Shown here: positions 32,038-42,635 of the stretch, in pieces
Numbering within the stretch: the first letter of the stretch is position 1
How the letters are laid out: every line of letters starts with the position of its first letter
Assembly: GCA_963921195.1 (NCBI GenBank)
Contig: OY992537.1
Coordinates: 79,528,535-79,592,534, forward strand
Length of the DNA stretch: 64,000 bases
Direction: 5' to 3'
Source: Pegoplata infirma
Taxonomy: Eukaryota > Arthropoda > Insecta > Diptera > Anthomyiidae
The notes under the pieces: model-generated
The model's database searches: none
What the model saw: only the letters and a program-made list of their open reading frames with translations
Told to the model about the DNA's origin: nothing
Made by a program: the position numbers and the translations under genes

Positions 32038-33320
32038 TACACTCAAAAAAAAAAAGTTTGTAAAATGACATAAAATCCCCGTAATTTTACGGGGCAGGTT
32101 TTGCAAAATATGTACTAGCAAAAATCCCCGTAATGTTCTGGGAATAATTTGTAAATTGATTTAACAGAAAAATTACGGGGAGAAAATGCAAATTTACATA
32201 TTTACAATATTAACTTCGAGGTGATTTTTTTATGGAAATTTACAAAAAAATTGGTAAATTGCAAAAAAAAAAAATTAAATTTTACAAAACAAAATTGTAA
32301 AATGGTTGTTATTTTACAAAGAAAAAATAGAAAATAAAAAAAATAAATAGTAGATTAACAAATTATTTGGTTAAACTACTGTGTTTACCGCAAATAATGT
32401 TGAAAAACTCGTATATTTACAATAAAAATTGTAATCTTACAAAATAAAGTAGAAAATCAAAAAATAAAATTGTAAATTTACAAATTGTTTGGTTAAACTA
32501 CTATTTTTTATGGCAAAAACTTGTATATTTACAATTAAAAGTGGTAAATTTACAATTTCTGTTGTAAATATACAATTTTTTCTTATTTTTTGCCTAAAAA
32601 ACAGTAGTTTAACCAAATAATAATATAAAAAAAACAGTAGTTTAACCAAATAATAATTTTTTGTATTTTCTACTTCATTTTTGTAAAATTACAAATTTTT
32701 TGTAAGTATACAAATTTTTTCACATTTGTTTTGTTAATTTCAAAAAAACGGGTATATTTACACACTTGTTTTTTGTTCCATTGGTGCGTCTTACTTTTCC
32801 TCCTTCGGCAGCTGTAGTAGCACTCAACAACATGAAATGATTTTACTTTATTTTTTCACTTGAACACTTTTAATATACTTTTTAGAGTATAACACTGCAC
32901 TTTTTTTTATTTTTTCAGCATTTAGTTTTTCTTAAGTAGAACATGTGAGAATTGCGAAGGAGGCTACACAGGAAATTTTTTATATTTTCAGGAAAATTTA
33001 GTCAAAAAATAAAAATTTTTTTTTCGAGTTTTTAATTATTTTCGCAAGTATTGTTAAAATAAGAAAAACATAATTTTTCATAATTGGCAGCTTTTTATTG
33101 ACATTTTTGGTGCCAAATTAAAAAAAAAAAAAAATACCAAAAAAATATGGTAAAATTACCAAAAAAAAAAAATGGTAAAAATACAAAAAAAAAACTAGAA
33201 CAATAATATAGTAAAACCCATAAAAATTAGGGTATTTTACTAAAAGCAAATTACCAAAAAATGGTGTAAAAATTATTTTTTTTGCTAAAGCTAAGTTGAA
33301 AAATGTTTGTGTCCGGGACT
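32038..33320 (-). mobile_element. Related H1-bearing repeat, inverted (copy 2)
   Basis: Begins TACACTCAAAAAAAAAAA at 32038. Read on the minus strand from 33318, it runs TCCCGGACACAAACATTTTT, TTAGCAAAAAAAATAA and TTTTGGTAATTTTACCAT, then the H1 5' flank and codons, then TTTGTAAATTTAC-rich sequence. The portion from about 32770 to 33300 aligns with 17330-18200 of copy 1. The ends are not symmetrical here, so the exact element border at the 33320 side is uncertain. Confidence 0.5.
32780..32833 (-). pseudogene. Short histone H1-derived fragment (copy 2)
   Basis: On the minus strand an ATG at 32833 is followed by codons containing SATTAAEGGK, aligning with the SPVTATTAAEKKAK part of copy 1; similarity then ends. 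Upstream bases (GTGCAGTGTTATACTC, AAAGTGTTCAAGTGAAAAAA, ATCATTTC) align with the 5' flank of copy 1. This copy keeps an ATG but has lost the rest of the tail and all of the globular domain. Confidence 0.5.
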
Positions 33321-33810
33321 TAAAAAATTTAAACATTTTTTTGTTTCATGAAATATTTTATTAATAAAAAATGATTTATAACAAATTTTTTTACTCTAAA
33401 ACGCAAAAAAAAAAAAAAAAAAAATCTGGACAAAAAGTTATTGAAAATTTTTGCGTGTCCTATTGTTGAATAATTACATTTTGTTTTTATAAAACAATGA
33501 AATAAGTTTTGTAAAATTTCCTTGGAATTTTGTACTTTTTAATACATATTTTTTGATTAATTACATTTTTTTGTGTTAAAAAACTGAAAACCTTGTAAAC
33601 GATTTAAAAAATCTTAAAAAAAAATATGGTAATAAAACATTTTTTGGTAGAAAGACTAAATACCATCAAATAAAATTTTGTTGTACAATTACAGTTTTCT
33701 TGTTTAAAAAACTAAGCACCTTGTAATATTTTTTTAATTTGTAAAATAATATTTTTTTTTGTAAATTTACCTAAAAAAAATGTTAACTAAATTTACCAAC
33801 ATATAATAGT
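33240..33810 (-). repeat. Repeat block R, inverted counterpart of 15550-15670 and 19228-19680
   Basis: 33240-33662 mirrors block L (AAATGTTTGTGTCCGGGA, ACTCTAAAACGCAAAAAAA, GGTAGAAAGACTAAATACC). 33690-33810 mirrors 15550-15670 (CACCTTGTAATATTTTTTTA, TTTACCTAAAAAAAA). The two blocks are contiguous here but about 3.5 kb apart in the other copy, where other elements have been inserted between them. Confidence 0.7.
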
Positions 33811-33934
33811 AAAATTACAAAAGCAAACTGTAGTTTTTGTTTTATAAAAAATACAAAAATATTAGTAAAATAGAATTACAAGACCTTTTACTTGTAGTTA
33901 TTTATCGTTATTTTTAATTATTTTCTATAACCAC
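33811..33934. other. Short AT-rich interval
   Basis: Poly(A/T)-rich with ATTAGTAAAAT motifs of the ACACTC-ended family; no gene. Confidence 0.4.
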
Positions 33935-34280
33935 GCCCCAAAAGGGGAAAAATCGAGTTTCCTAATCCCTTTGGTCCAAGTGCAGGTCTATGAACATAAT
34001 ATGACATAAAAATGTTAAGCAAAAATTAAAAAAAAATCGTAAAAAATAGTGTTTTTTAGGAGTTTTTTTAGTTCTTTAAGGGGGAACTTTTTCCCCCAGG
34101 TCCGACTATGCCCATCTTCGAACTTAGCCTTACCAGTAACATAAGAGATATTCTTGCCAAACTTCAGGGATTTAGCTCTTTTAGTTTGGACTGCATCGTG
34201 GTTTCTACAGATGGATGGACGGACGGGCCGACGGACATCGATATAATGTCTTAGATTCTATCAAGAATCAATAATATATG
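33935..34280 (-). mobile_element. Mini-me-type element, 3' part, split by a TIR element
   Basis: Minus-strand body with GGGGGAAAAAGTTCCCCC, AGTTTGGCAAGAATA and a degenerate (GTCY)n (34210-34240 as GGAC/GGCC on plus). It breaks off in the TA tract at about 34278. The 5' part resumes at 38086. The tail hairpin is missing at the left. Confidence 0.7.
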
Positions 34281-34394
34281 GACAATTGTCATTAACTTTT
34301 AACGCTTGTGATATTTTACTAATTTCGCAATAACGTTTTTATTTGTAAACTAGGTGGTACCTGTAAATGTAGATATGTTAAGGGAACCACAATG

Positions 34395-34525
34395 AGTAAT
34401 TCTGCAAAGGCACAGCGCAAATAGCCTCATTATCTCATGGTAAGGAACGTGCAAACTTGAAAAATGTAAAAAAATCGCTTGATATTCTCATGAAATTTTT
34501 CGTTCAAAGTTCCATATTGTTCGGT
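34395..34525 (+). pseudogene. Possible decayed coding remnant within the TIR element
   Basis: One frame is open for about 45 codons and includes SLSHGKERANLKNVKKSLDI, with mixed charged and hydrophobic residues unlike the surrounding low-complexity frames. Another stretch at 34573-34670 reads LGQLFGVGSVDVPSISKMLH in a different frame. Helix-turn-helix-like wording of a transposase N-terminus is possible, but this is only an impression. Not assigned. Confidence 0.25.
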
Positions 34526-34830
34526 GCGTTAAAGCTATTGCTCCAAATTTAATACCGTTTAATCAGTAGACTTGGGCAATTATTTGGTGTAGGTTCAGTG
34601 GATGTGCCATCAATAAGCAAAATGTTACATGGACCTAAATCTTTGATACCAATTTTTTTTCAATTTTAAATTTTTCGAGGTTTTTTGATTGTAGCTTTTG
34701 GTGAAAACTGTAATTTTAAAATTCAAATACATATGGTAAAAGCCCTTGTAAATATGCACAATCTAAGCCTGATTCGAGTGATATGCTCGCAATGGTTACG
34801 AAGCTGCAGCTCTCCAAAGATGGGAAGAAA

Positions 34831-35768
34831 GGCACCATGAAAAATGGCCCCAATGCAAAATGGCCCCAACGCCAAAAATGAAAAATGGCCCCAGTTTTGG
34901 GGTCTTTTTGAAAATGAAATTTCACCCCACTTTGAAATATGAAATATGGCCCCAATTCTGTGTGAAAAAATGCCCCAAAAAATTAGAACCATTTTTCTGA
35001 AAATGAAAAAAGGCCCCAAATTGCAATATGAAAAATGACCCCACAAAAAAATATGTATTTTTCCCAAAACATTATAAATAAAATTTTCTTTCAGTCAATT
35101 TCATTTCAGTCAATAATTATAAATTGTAATTAATAATTATAAATTTTAAATAACTCCCAATGAAATTATTTTTTTTTTATTCAAAACCTTTGAGTTGTAT
35201 TAACGACCTGAAAGATATTATTAACGCTTTCGGGCTGCTGCTTATGCTGGGTATACATCATTTGATTTTCGGTATGATTTTATTTTGGCACCCATTATAG
35301 TTCTCATGAATATTAATATCTTAAAAGCACCCGTGTAAGAACTTCCACATAATTAAGTGAACTTAAACAAAGGTAAAAAATATATTCTATTTTATCAACC
35401 CACTCGAAGAAGTAGGAATCAATTATATTATTTGATGACTTATCGTTTCTAGGATTCTGTATAATGGCAGTAGCAATAATACATATTTATTTTGTTAAAC
35501 TTTAAAAGCATAAAGGTGTGATGAAAGCGCCGCAGGCGAAAAATTTTTACAAGAGATTTTAACAAAAAATTAAAAAAAAAAAAATCGCGCGATTTTGGGG
35601 TCTTATTAAAATGAAAAATGGCCCCAAAATTAATGTGAAAAATTACACCAAATAACTAGGAAAAATTACCCCAAATTTTCGTGTTGTTGTACTCCATATA
35701 AAAATTTGGGGCCATTTTTCATTTTCGTTTTGGGGCCATTTTGCATTGGGGTCATTTTTCATGGTGCC
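34831..35768. mobile_element. Foldback element with 9-bp TSD (Mutator-like), GGCCCCA repeats
   Basis: GGCACCATGAAAAATGGCCC begins the element and its mirror ends it; the first 39 bases of the two ends differ at one position. GGGAAGAAA flanks both sides (34822-34830 and 35769-35777). A 9-bp duplication with long terminal repeats is typical of Mutator-like elements. The arms are built from ~19-bp AAAAATGGCCCCA units, while the centre is AT-rich and non-repetitive. The two reverse-strand frames at 34716-35067 are translations of the arm repeats. High arm identity suggests a recent insertion. Confidence 0.85.
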
Positions 35769-35777
35769 GGGAAGAAA

Positions 35778-36470
35778 AAACTTGAATTTTTTAAAAAGTC
35801 TGTTTTTTGCCAGGCACACTCCCAGTTTTATTCCGAATGGTTCCGAATGCTTTGTGAACTTTATAATTTACTATTTCCCACTTGATTTTCAAACGCACAA
35901 ATAAAATATTCAATTGCAAAAATTTTATGAACTTTTTAAATTTTTTGCAAAATTTCGATATTTTAGTTTTGCGTTATTTGACAGCCAAATATGCATGGCT
36001 GAAAGTTGAACATGTAAAAACAATGGTATGTGCAAATATAATAAATCATGGAAAGCAACATTGATCAAAAGTTAATATTGGCGAATTCCGCTGTGTTTTT
36101 CAGTTTTCACTTTTTTGTAAGGCACATCCAGGCCGCTTATAGAAATTGGTCGGTGAAAGGCGCGTTTGGTAGTCTTTTTAATTCTCTATCTTCAATTAAT
36201 TCGCACCCGAAAAAATTTAACGTTTAAGCAGTTTTTCGGTGGTTTTAAATTTTTGATACCTTTAAATTTAATGGTTATATAAAATCTTACATTACTTAAA
36301 AAAAAGTAGAAAAGAAATGTATTTTGATTTATTTTGACATGTCTAATTTGAATAAGATTTAAAAATTATTCAATTGTTTTTTTGTAATCGCGAAAATCGC
36401 GAAAAATCGCTAAAATTTGTTATAACCTTAATAAAATTAGTAAAAACGTTAATAATATTTCGTAATAACC
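35778..36470. other. AT-rich interior of the TIR element
   Basis: The frame interrupted at the GGGAAGAAA site continues from 35778 for about 35 codons to a stop near 35885, and a further open stretch with TAKYAWLKVEHVKTMV lies at 35970-36064. These may be remains of one decayed coding region. No domain recognised. Confidence 0.3.
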
Positions 36471-37509
36471 TTTTTATACCCTCCACTCTAGTGATAGAGG
36501 GTATATATAAGTTTGTCATTCCGTTTGTAACACCTCGAAATATTGGTCTAGGACCCCATAAAGTATATATATTTATGATCCTCGATCGATTTTAAGTCGA
36601 TCTAGCGATGTCCGTCCGTCCGTCCGTCCGTCTGTCTGTCTGTCTGTCCGTCCGTAGAAAACACGCTAACTTTTGAAAGACTTCACAGAGGCTACTGAAG
36701 TTTGGCATATATGTTTGTCACTTACCTGGTCAGGTTGGTATTGCAATCCAGCCAAATCGGTCCAGTGGTTCAAAAGTTATGAGCAAAAGAGTAAATTTCG
36801 GCAAGGGTGTTTCGCGAATTTACGAGATAAAAAACACGATAACTTTCGAAAGACAATAATGAGACTACTGAAGCTTGGCATGTATCTTTGCCGTTCCCCG
36901 GGTCTGCTTGGTATTAAATTTCAGCTCAATCGGTCCAGTGGTTCAAAAGTTATAAGCAAAACTCTGAATTTCAGATTAGCTTCATATAAAATGCACCGTA
37001 TTTTAACAAGTTTTAAAAGCATTGGTGGTAACTAAACAATGCTTTTCAAACTAGTTTAATTGTAAAGCAATTCTTTTTAAACTTGTTTAGTTTTAAAAGC
37101 ATTGGTAACTTAAAAATTACACTCGAAAAAAATTTTACAATCAAAAAAAATTTTACACTCAAAAAAAATTTTACACTCAAAAAAAAAATTTACACAAAAA
37201 AAAATTTAGTTTTTTTTTTGCAAAAATTACAATATTTTGTGTACATACGTACGTGCATTCACTCAGAAATATTTTTACAGTAAAAAAAAAACATTACACT
37301 CGAAAAAAATTTTACACTCAAAAAAAAAAAAATTTTAATTTTTCTTTAAAAAAAAAATGATAAAAAAATATTTATTTACTCAAAATAAAATATTTCTAAT
37401 CAAAATTGTTAATTTTTTCACGTTAAAAAATGTACTACTCTTTAAAAAAAATGCATTGTGGAGGGTATTCATAGATTCGGCAAAGTCGAATTTAACTTTT
37501 CTACTTGTT
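36471..37509 (+). mobile_element. Mini-me-type element, subfamily B, complete, nested
   Basis: Same part order as 16003-16870: head hairpin TACCCTCCACTCTAGTGATA, TA tract, core, (GTCY)n at 36608-36655, two ~150-bp TCGGTCCAGTGGTTCAAAAG modules, a long TTTTACACTC minisatellite and the tail GATTCGGCAAAGTCGAATTT with CTACTTGTT. The minisatellite is longer than in the other copies. A segment TTTAGTTTTAAAAGCATTGG near 37085 is duplicated, as in 40405-41263. The 120-codon frame at 36673-37035 is homologous to that of the other copies. Confidence 0.8.
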
Positions 37510-38085
37510 AATCATTTGAATAGTTTCAATATTCAGTGACGGACAACACTGTAAAATCAGACTTTAAATATTTAAAAAAAAAAAATAAATCAAAAATTAG
37601 TTTTTTTTTTTTCAAAAATGTTCCCTTTAAACCACTGCTGTTTCTTACATATTAGAGTTAGAATAATGGTGTTAACTAACAATTTGTTGAGATTTTGTTA
37701 ATGCATTTGGTAATATTTAAAAAAAAAATAAAACCACTGGAAACATTTTTATTTCCAAAATATTGGAAAATGTGCCGAAAAAAAAACTGGTTAAATGCAA
37801 ATATCTCGATATTTAGCAAATATTTTAAGCATGTTTGAATATGTATTTAAGCTCTAGGTAAGCATAATACAAAATGGTACGTTTGGTAAACTTCGGATAA
37901 AAAATGTAATTTTGACAATTGTTTTAAAAATTTTAACTTTAAACCGCCATAGTTTTGGGTGCGATCGCTCAAATTAATGCACGCGGACGGATTTGAATTA
38001 CTTATTTATAATGTTATTTACCTACAAAGTCTTATCAATGTGCCACGAAAAATCGCATTTTTTTCTTAAATATTAAAAGTTAATG

Positions 38086-38185
38086 ACAATTGCTCATATA
38101 TACTTTGTGGGGTCCCGGACCGATATTTCGATGTGTTACACATGGAATGACAAAGTGAGTATACCCCCATACTGTGGTTGAAGGG
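38086..38185 (-). mobile_element. Mini-me-type element, 5' part of the split copy
   Basis: Minus-strand head TATACCCTTCAACCACAGTA at 38185, GTCATTCCATGTGTAACACA, TCGAAATATCGGTCCGGGAC and CCCACAAAGTATATATGA, ending where the TIR element interrupts it. Joins logically to 33935-34280. Confidence 0.75.
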
Positions 38186-38524
38186 TATAAAAAATCTAAA
38201 TTTCGATCGAAATTTTTTTTTTTTAAAAACAAGAAAAACTGTCAAATATTAGTAAAATGGGATTTCGAGTCTTTTTCTTTTTTTTTTCTTTTTTTTGACA
38301 ATGTTTTTTTGTGTACGTTCTAAATCTAAAATAAGTGAAATTGAAGTGGGTCTTGTTCGAAAATGTGTGATTTGGCATGGAGTGCCACATTTACTTTATA
38401 TGGTCCTCGTCAGATATTTCGATATTTCTGCACGTTGGTGCAAGTGCAGGACTTTTTTGCTTTCCACAATCGAACCGACAGGCAAACATCAGTAAAATGT
38501 CTTGGATAGACTGAATCTGGCTTT
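38186..38524. other. Non-coding stretch with a fragment of the TTGTAA TIR family
   Basis: ACAAGAAAAACTGTCAAATA with TTAGTAAAATGGGATT at 38229-38266 matches 51672-51706 and, inverted, 56550-56590. The 66-codon frame at 38295-38495 has no recognisable similarity. Confidence 0.4.
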
Positions 38525-38655
38525 TCACCAATAGACAGACGGATGGATATAGCTAAAATGTCTCACAAACTATCATAGATCAATAATATACAATCCGTGT
38601 AGAGACCTTAATCGATATTTCAATGCGTTTTTATGGAATGACAAATAAATGTAAC
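38525..38655 (-). mobile_element. Very old mini-me-type remnant
   Basis: AGACAGACGGATGGATATAG, AAAATGTCTCACAAACTATC, GATCAATAATATACAA, TCGATATTTCAATGCG and ATGGAATGACAAA follow the minus-strand order of core to head, with many substitutions. Confidence 0.5.
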
Positions 38656-40044
38656 GTTATTTTTTATAAAAAACCAAAATTTTGCTTTGTTAATTTAGTG
38701 TTTTGGACAAGATTACGAAATTCGAAGACATTTTTATATTAAAGTCGCTTATCCAGGTAACACTGTAAAGATATAAACAATTTATACCAAATAGTAGTTT
38801 GAAATTGCATTGGAATTCAACATTTGTCTTTTGTGTAAGTTTTTTTTCATTTCTATTAAGTATTTTATTGTATTTTTTTTTCATCTTGTATGAATGCCAA
38901 TCACCAGTGTTTACCATATTTAAACTTTAGCCATGAATATGTTATGTCGCTCTATAATATATGTATCCGTGCTCAATGTAAAAAGTGCATGACTGTATGC
39001 AATTTTAGCCAATTTTCTTTAACTTTTGTGTAAAAAAAAACTCTTATGTCTTTTTATTTTCTTAAGTATTTTTTCTTTCTTAAGTATTTTTCTATTGTTT
39101 TTTTTTTTGGTTACTCCAATTCGATTGAAATTTGTATTTCAATGTAATTTGTAAAATGTAATTCTAATGAAACTAGTAAGTGTGCGTGTGTGTTTTGTTT
39201 TTTGTACAAATATTTTCCTCTTTCAGTTGCCAACATTGACAATTTCAATGTTATTTTATACTAATGTATCTCCATATACATTAAGTGTTGTCAGATGTTT
39301 TAGTATACATTAAGTTGTTTAAAGTTAAAAAATAAAGAAAAAATGCATAATATTTTTAAAAACAAATTTTAAGGATATTGCTTTTATGTTTCTGGTATGA
39401 TTGTGAGAAAAGTTCCCAAGTTAACTTAAGTGACAAAAAAAAACACTGGCTTGTAATTGTGATTTCATTAAATGAAATGATGAACTCAAATTAGGCTGTT
39501 TGGTCACTTATCTCCAGCTCTTTTTCCACGGCCAACTATAGTTTTTTTTTTTTTTTTGCCCAAAGGCATGTAGAATAAGAAAATTAATGATGCAAATGTC
39601 TGCTGTAGAGAAATAAAAAATAATATTTTCAATTAAAAATTTTGTAGATTCAACGAAAAAAGTAATTAATTTTAGACTCATAAAAAGCTCACTTAATTTA
39701 AAAGAAAAATAAACTTGTGGTTATTTTTTATTTTTTATTAAAAATAAAAATTGTTTTATCCGAACTTTCCCAATTATAAATGTCGTTAAGACTTCTCAAA
39801 GACTTCGTTGTGACAATGTCAGTGTACCTTCTGACTGAAAAGTCTCTGACCATACAAAAAACCTCAAGACACCACCTGACTTTTTCGAATATTTTGCCAA
39901 AATTCCTCGCCGACCAGTAAATAGGAAGTCAATAGTGCTGACTACATTATGAAATGTACCTAGTACGTCTGAGATCAGAGTTGTGCCCGAATCAATAAAT
40001 ATATATATAATATAAAAAACAATTTCCATTAACAAAACAAACCG
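38656..40044. other. AT-rich stretch with a less AT-rich patch at 39790-40000
   Basis: Mostly featureless. The patch 39790-40000 carries a 79-codon reverse-strand frame (39796-40035) that includes FIDSGTTLISDVLG, superficially like a retroelement protease motif, but no flanking domain supports it. No repeat relation found. Confidence 0.4.
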
Positions 40045-40404
40045 GCATTTAAAATCCTGCTGATGATAACACTAACTGGGGTGTTTAAATCTGGTATGGG
40101 AATATCTGGTATCTGGTCTATAGTTTTTATAAATTCAATTTTTCTTCTGCATATTTTTAACTTGAACCCCTATAAGAAATCGATTTCATTGAATTCCATA
40201 CAAATTTCAATCATTGCAAAACTATGTCTGAGATTGTTAAAAAATTTAAAATTTGTTAAACCTGTCTTTTAATTTACACTACTTACTATTTTTATCTGTC
40301 CCTTTCTTAAATTTATTTTTTTATAACTTACTATTTTTATCCGCGAACTCAGAACCTGCTGTTCACTTGTCTAGCACCTAGAAATACCACCCAGAAAATA
40401 ATAA
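40045..40404. repeat. Block inverted relative to 380-430, then AT-rich sequence
   Basis: TTTAAAATCCTGCTGATGAT and AACACTAACTGGGGTGTTT at 40049-40087 are the inverse of 383-430. The rest (40110-40404) shows no gene; TTACTATTTTTATC is repeated at 40282 and 40327. Confidence 0.5.
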
Positions 40405-41263
40405 AAACAAGTAGAAAAGTTAAATTCGACTTTGCCGAATCTATTAATACCCTCCACAATTTCTTTTTTAAAGGATAGTACATTTTTTAACGTGAAAAAA
40501 AATTAACAATCTTGATTAGAAATATTTTATTTTGAGTAAAAAACTCTTTTTTTGTCATTTAAAAGAAAAATTACTATTTTTTTTTTTTTTTGAGTGTAAA
40601 TTTTTTTTTTTTCGTGTGAAATGTTTTTTTACAGTAAAAATATTTCTGAGTGAATGCACGACGTGTGTACACAAAATATTGACATTTTTGTAAAAAAAAA
40701 ACTAAATTTTTTTTGAGTTTAAAATTTTTTTTGAGTGTAAAAGTTTTTTCGAGTGTAAAATTTTTTTCGAGTGTAATTTTTAAGTTACCAATGCTTTTAA
40801 AACTAAACAAGTTTAAAAAGCATTGCTTTAAAACTAAACAAGTTTGAAAAGCATTGTTAAGTTACCACCAATGCTTTTAAAACTTGTTAATAAACACGTG
40901 GCATTTAAGATGAACAAAATCTGAAATTCGGAGTTTTGCTAATAACTTTTGAACCACTTGACCGATTGAGCTGAAATTCAATACTTAACAGACCTGAGGA
41001 ACGGTAAAGACATATGCCACGCTTCAGCAGTCTCATTATTGTTTTTCGAAAGTTATCGTGTTTTTTATCTCGTAAATTTGCGAAAACCCCTTGCCGAAAT
41101 TTACTCTTTTGCTCATAACTTTTGAACCACTAGACCGATTTGGCTGGATTGCAACACCACCCTGACCAGGTAAATGAACAATATATATGCCAAACTTCAG
41201 TAGCCTGCGTGAAGTCTTTCAAAAGTTAGCGCGTTTTCTATGGACGGACAGACAGACAGACGC
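40405..41263 (-). mobile_element. Mini-me-type element, subfamily B, head-truncated
   Basis: On plus it opens with ACAAGTAGAAAAGTTAAATT and the hairpin TTCGACTTTGCCGAA, then the TTTTTTTGAGTGTAAA minisatellite, both TTTGAACCACTNGACCGATT modules, and stops inside the (GTCY)n tract (GGACAGACAGACAGACG) at 41263. The core, TA tract and head are missing. The long frame found in other B copies is broken here. Confidence 0.75.
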
Positions 41264-41912
41264 ACAGTGGGGAAAAATTGACTTTTTTGTCCGATTTTGC
41301 CTACAGGTCGCAATTCTTAACCGATTTTAGTTTTTCTTTTTTTGAAATTTAGCTAATAAAATTCCTCATCGGTCTGTCATGGTGGATTTCTAAAAATCGT
41401 TTTGTTTTATTTGAATATTTTTTTAAAGTTCAGAAAATATTAATTTTTTTAGAATTTCTGCTCTAAAAAATGTAATAGGCAGGGGACGAATAAGCTGTAT
41501 AGACAAAATTAAAGGTATTTGAACACCTTATAAATGACATTAATAGCATTTGTCAATTTATTATTATTTTGGTTTTTATAAACATCTGAAAACTTAAAAA
41601 TGTTCACTTTTAAGTACCTATATCATTTTAAATAATGTACCAATTTCAATGCTTTTTTTTTAATTAAAGCTTATCATTTTCTTAACCATTATTGGTACAT
41701 AAAGTATTTTTGCAAAATTGTTTAACTCTTTTTTTCGAGTTTACAATGTAACAACTTTTTTTTTTAAAACAGACTAAAATATAATTTTGAAATTCCAAAA
41801 ACCATAAGGTAAAATTTGCACCAGTAAACGATTTAATAGTATTGAGTAAACTTTTAATAAAAAAAATTATTAAATGCTTAATAAAAAATTTGAGTAAATT
41901 ATAAATTCAGAC
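41264..41912. other. AT-rich stretch with no gene
   Basis: The sequence starting CAGTGGGGAAAAATTGACTT abuts the truncated mini-me and could be a transposon end, but no mirror end is present. The rest is unremarkable. Confidence 0.45.
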
Positions 41913-42414
41913 TAGTGCCCCCATTTCCCGGTTCTCGGTATTTCTGGTTCCGGAACCGGTTTCCCGGTTCTAGATATATTCCTGGTATTCCGGGTTCTGA
42001 TCCTGGTACCGGTTCATAAAAAACAAAAAAATACTATACCATAAAATATTTAAATTACACCATTTAATCAGTATTTCAGAAATAATTAGTTGTGTTTGAA
42101 AAATTATTTAAAAATTATGTAACAATTTTTTTCTTAAGTTCATAAAAAAAAAATGGAAATGGTGTTTTTCACATGTTTTGTATGTTTTTTTGGTAAAAAG
42201 CGAAGGAAAAATTTTAATTATACCAAATTTTACAAAATATGCATACCGGTAGTCCCGGGAATACCGGAACCGGGAATACCGGAACCGGGAATACCTGTAT
42301 TCCCGGGACTACCGGGAATAATTCAAGAACCGGAAAACCGGTACCATTTCACGGGTATATCGAGAACCGGGAATACCGGTATTCCCGGTAATACGCTACT
42401 GACCGCAGGCACTA
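41913..42414. mobile_element. hAT-type non-autonomous element with CCGGGAATACCGG repeats
   Basis: The end TAGTGCC is mirrored by GGCACTA. ATTCAGAC (41905-41912) and ACTCAGAC (42415-42422) flank it, an 8-bp duplication with one difference. Subterminal GC-rich repeats (GGAATACCGGAACCGGGAAT, TTCCCGGTTCT) in both orientations contrast sharply with the AT-rich middle. TAG-starting ends, an 8-bp duplication and subterminal repeats fit hAT. The 91-codon frame at 42153-42428 owes its PGIPEPGIP series to these repeats. Confidence 0.75.
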
Positions 42415-42635
42415 ACTCAGACAATTAAAACTTTACTTACAATTTTTTAATATTTTTAAGTAACTTTTTAATTGTGCCAAGTAAAAATTTACTCTAAATG
42501 AATCAATTGATTTTTTTAAAAATTTTAAAAAGTTTCGAATTTTTAAATAAAAAAATAGCTTTTTCAAACTTTACCAATATACTTATGTCTTCAAGATAAA
42601 GGAAAATTTTATAAAGATAATTTCAAACTTTCATA
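42415..42635. other. Short AT-rich spacer
   Basis: No gene or defined repeat. Confidence 0.5.

Larger units (their letters stand above)
34281..38085. mobile_element. TIR element, CAATTGTCATTAACTTTTAA ends, inserted in mini-me
   Basis: CAATTGTCATTAACTTTTAA at 34283-34302 is mirrored by TTAAAAGTTAATGACAATTG at 38072-38091, a perfect 20-bp inverted repeat; borders are uncertain by a few bases. ATATAT lies on both sides, part of the mini-me TA tract, so a duplication of 2-6 bp is possible. The split mini-me halves join correctly without it. Two later insertions occupy much of the inside (34831-35768 and 36471-37509). Short open stretches at about 34395-34525 and around the 34831-35768 insertion may be remnants of its own coding sequence; I do not recognise them. 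Confidence 0.65.

Noticed and set aside
34716..35067. Two overlapping reverse-strand frames with repeated GPFF/WGHF motifs
   Set aside because: They lie in the arm of the 9-bp-TSD foldback and reflect the ~19-bp repeat unit.
39796..40035. FIDSGTTLIS on the minus strand, like an aspartic protease motif of a retroelement
   Set aside because: No flanking protease, RT or gag sequence, and no LTR; a short motif match is weak evidence.
42153..42428. Frame with PGIPEPGIP collagen-like series
   Set aside because: Produced by the GC-rich subterminal repeats of the hAT-type element.
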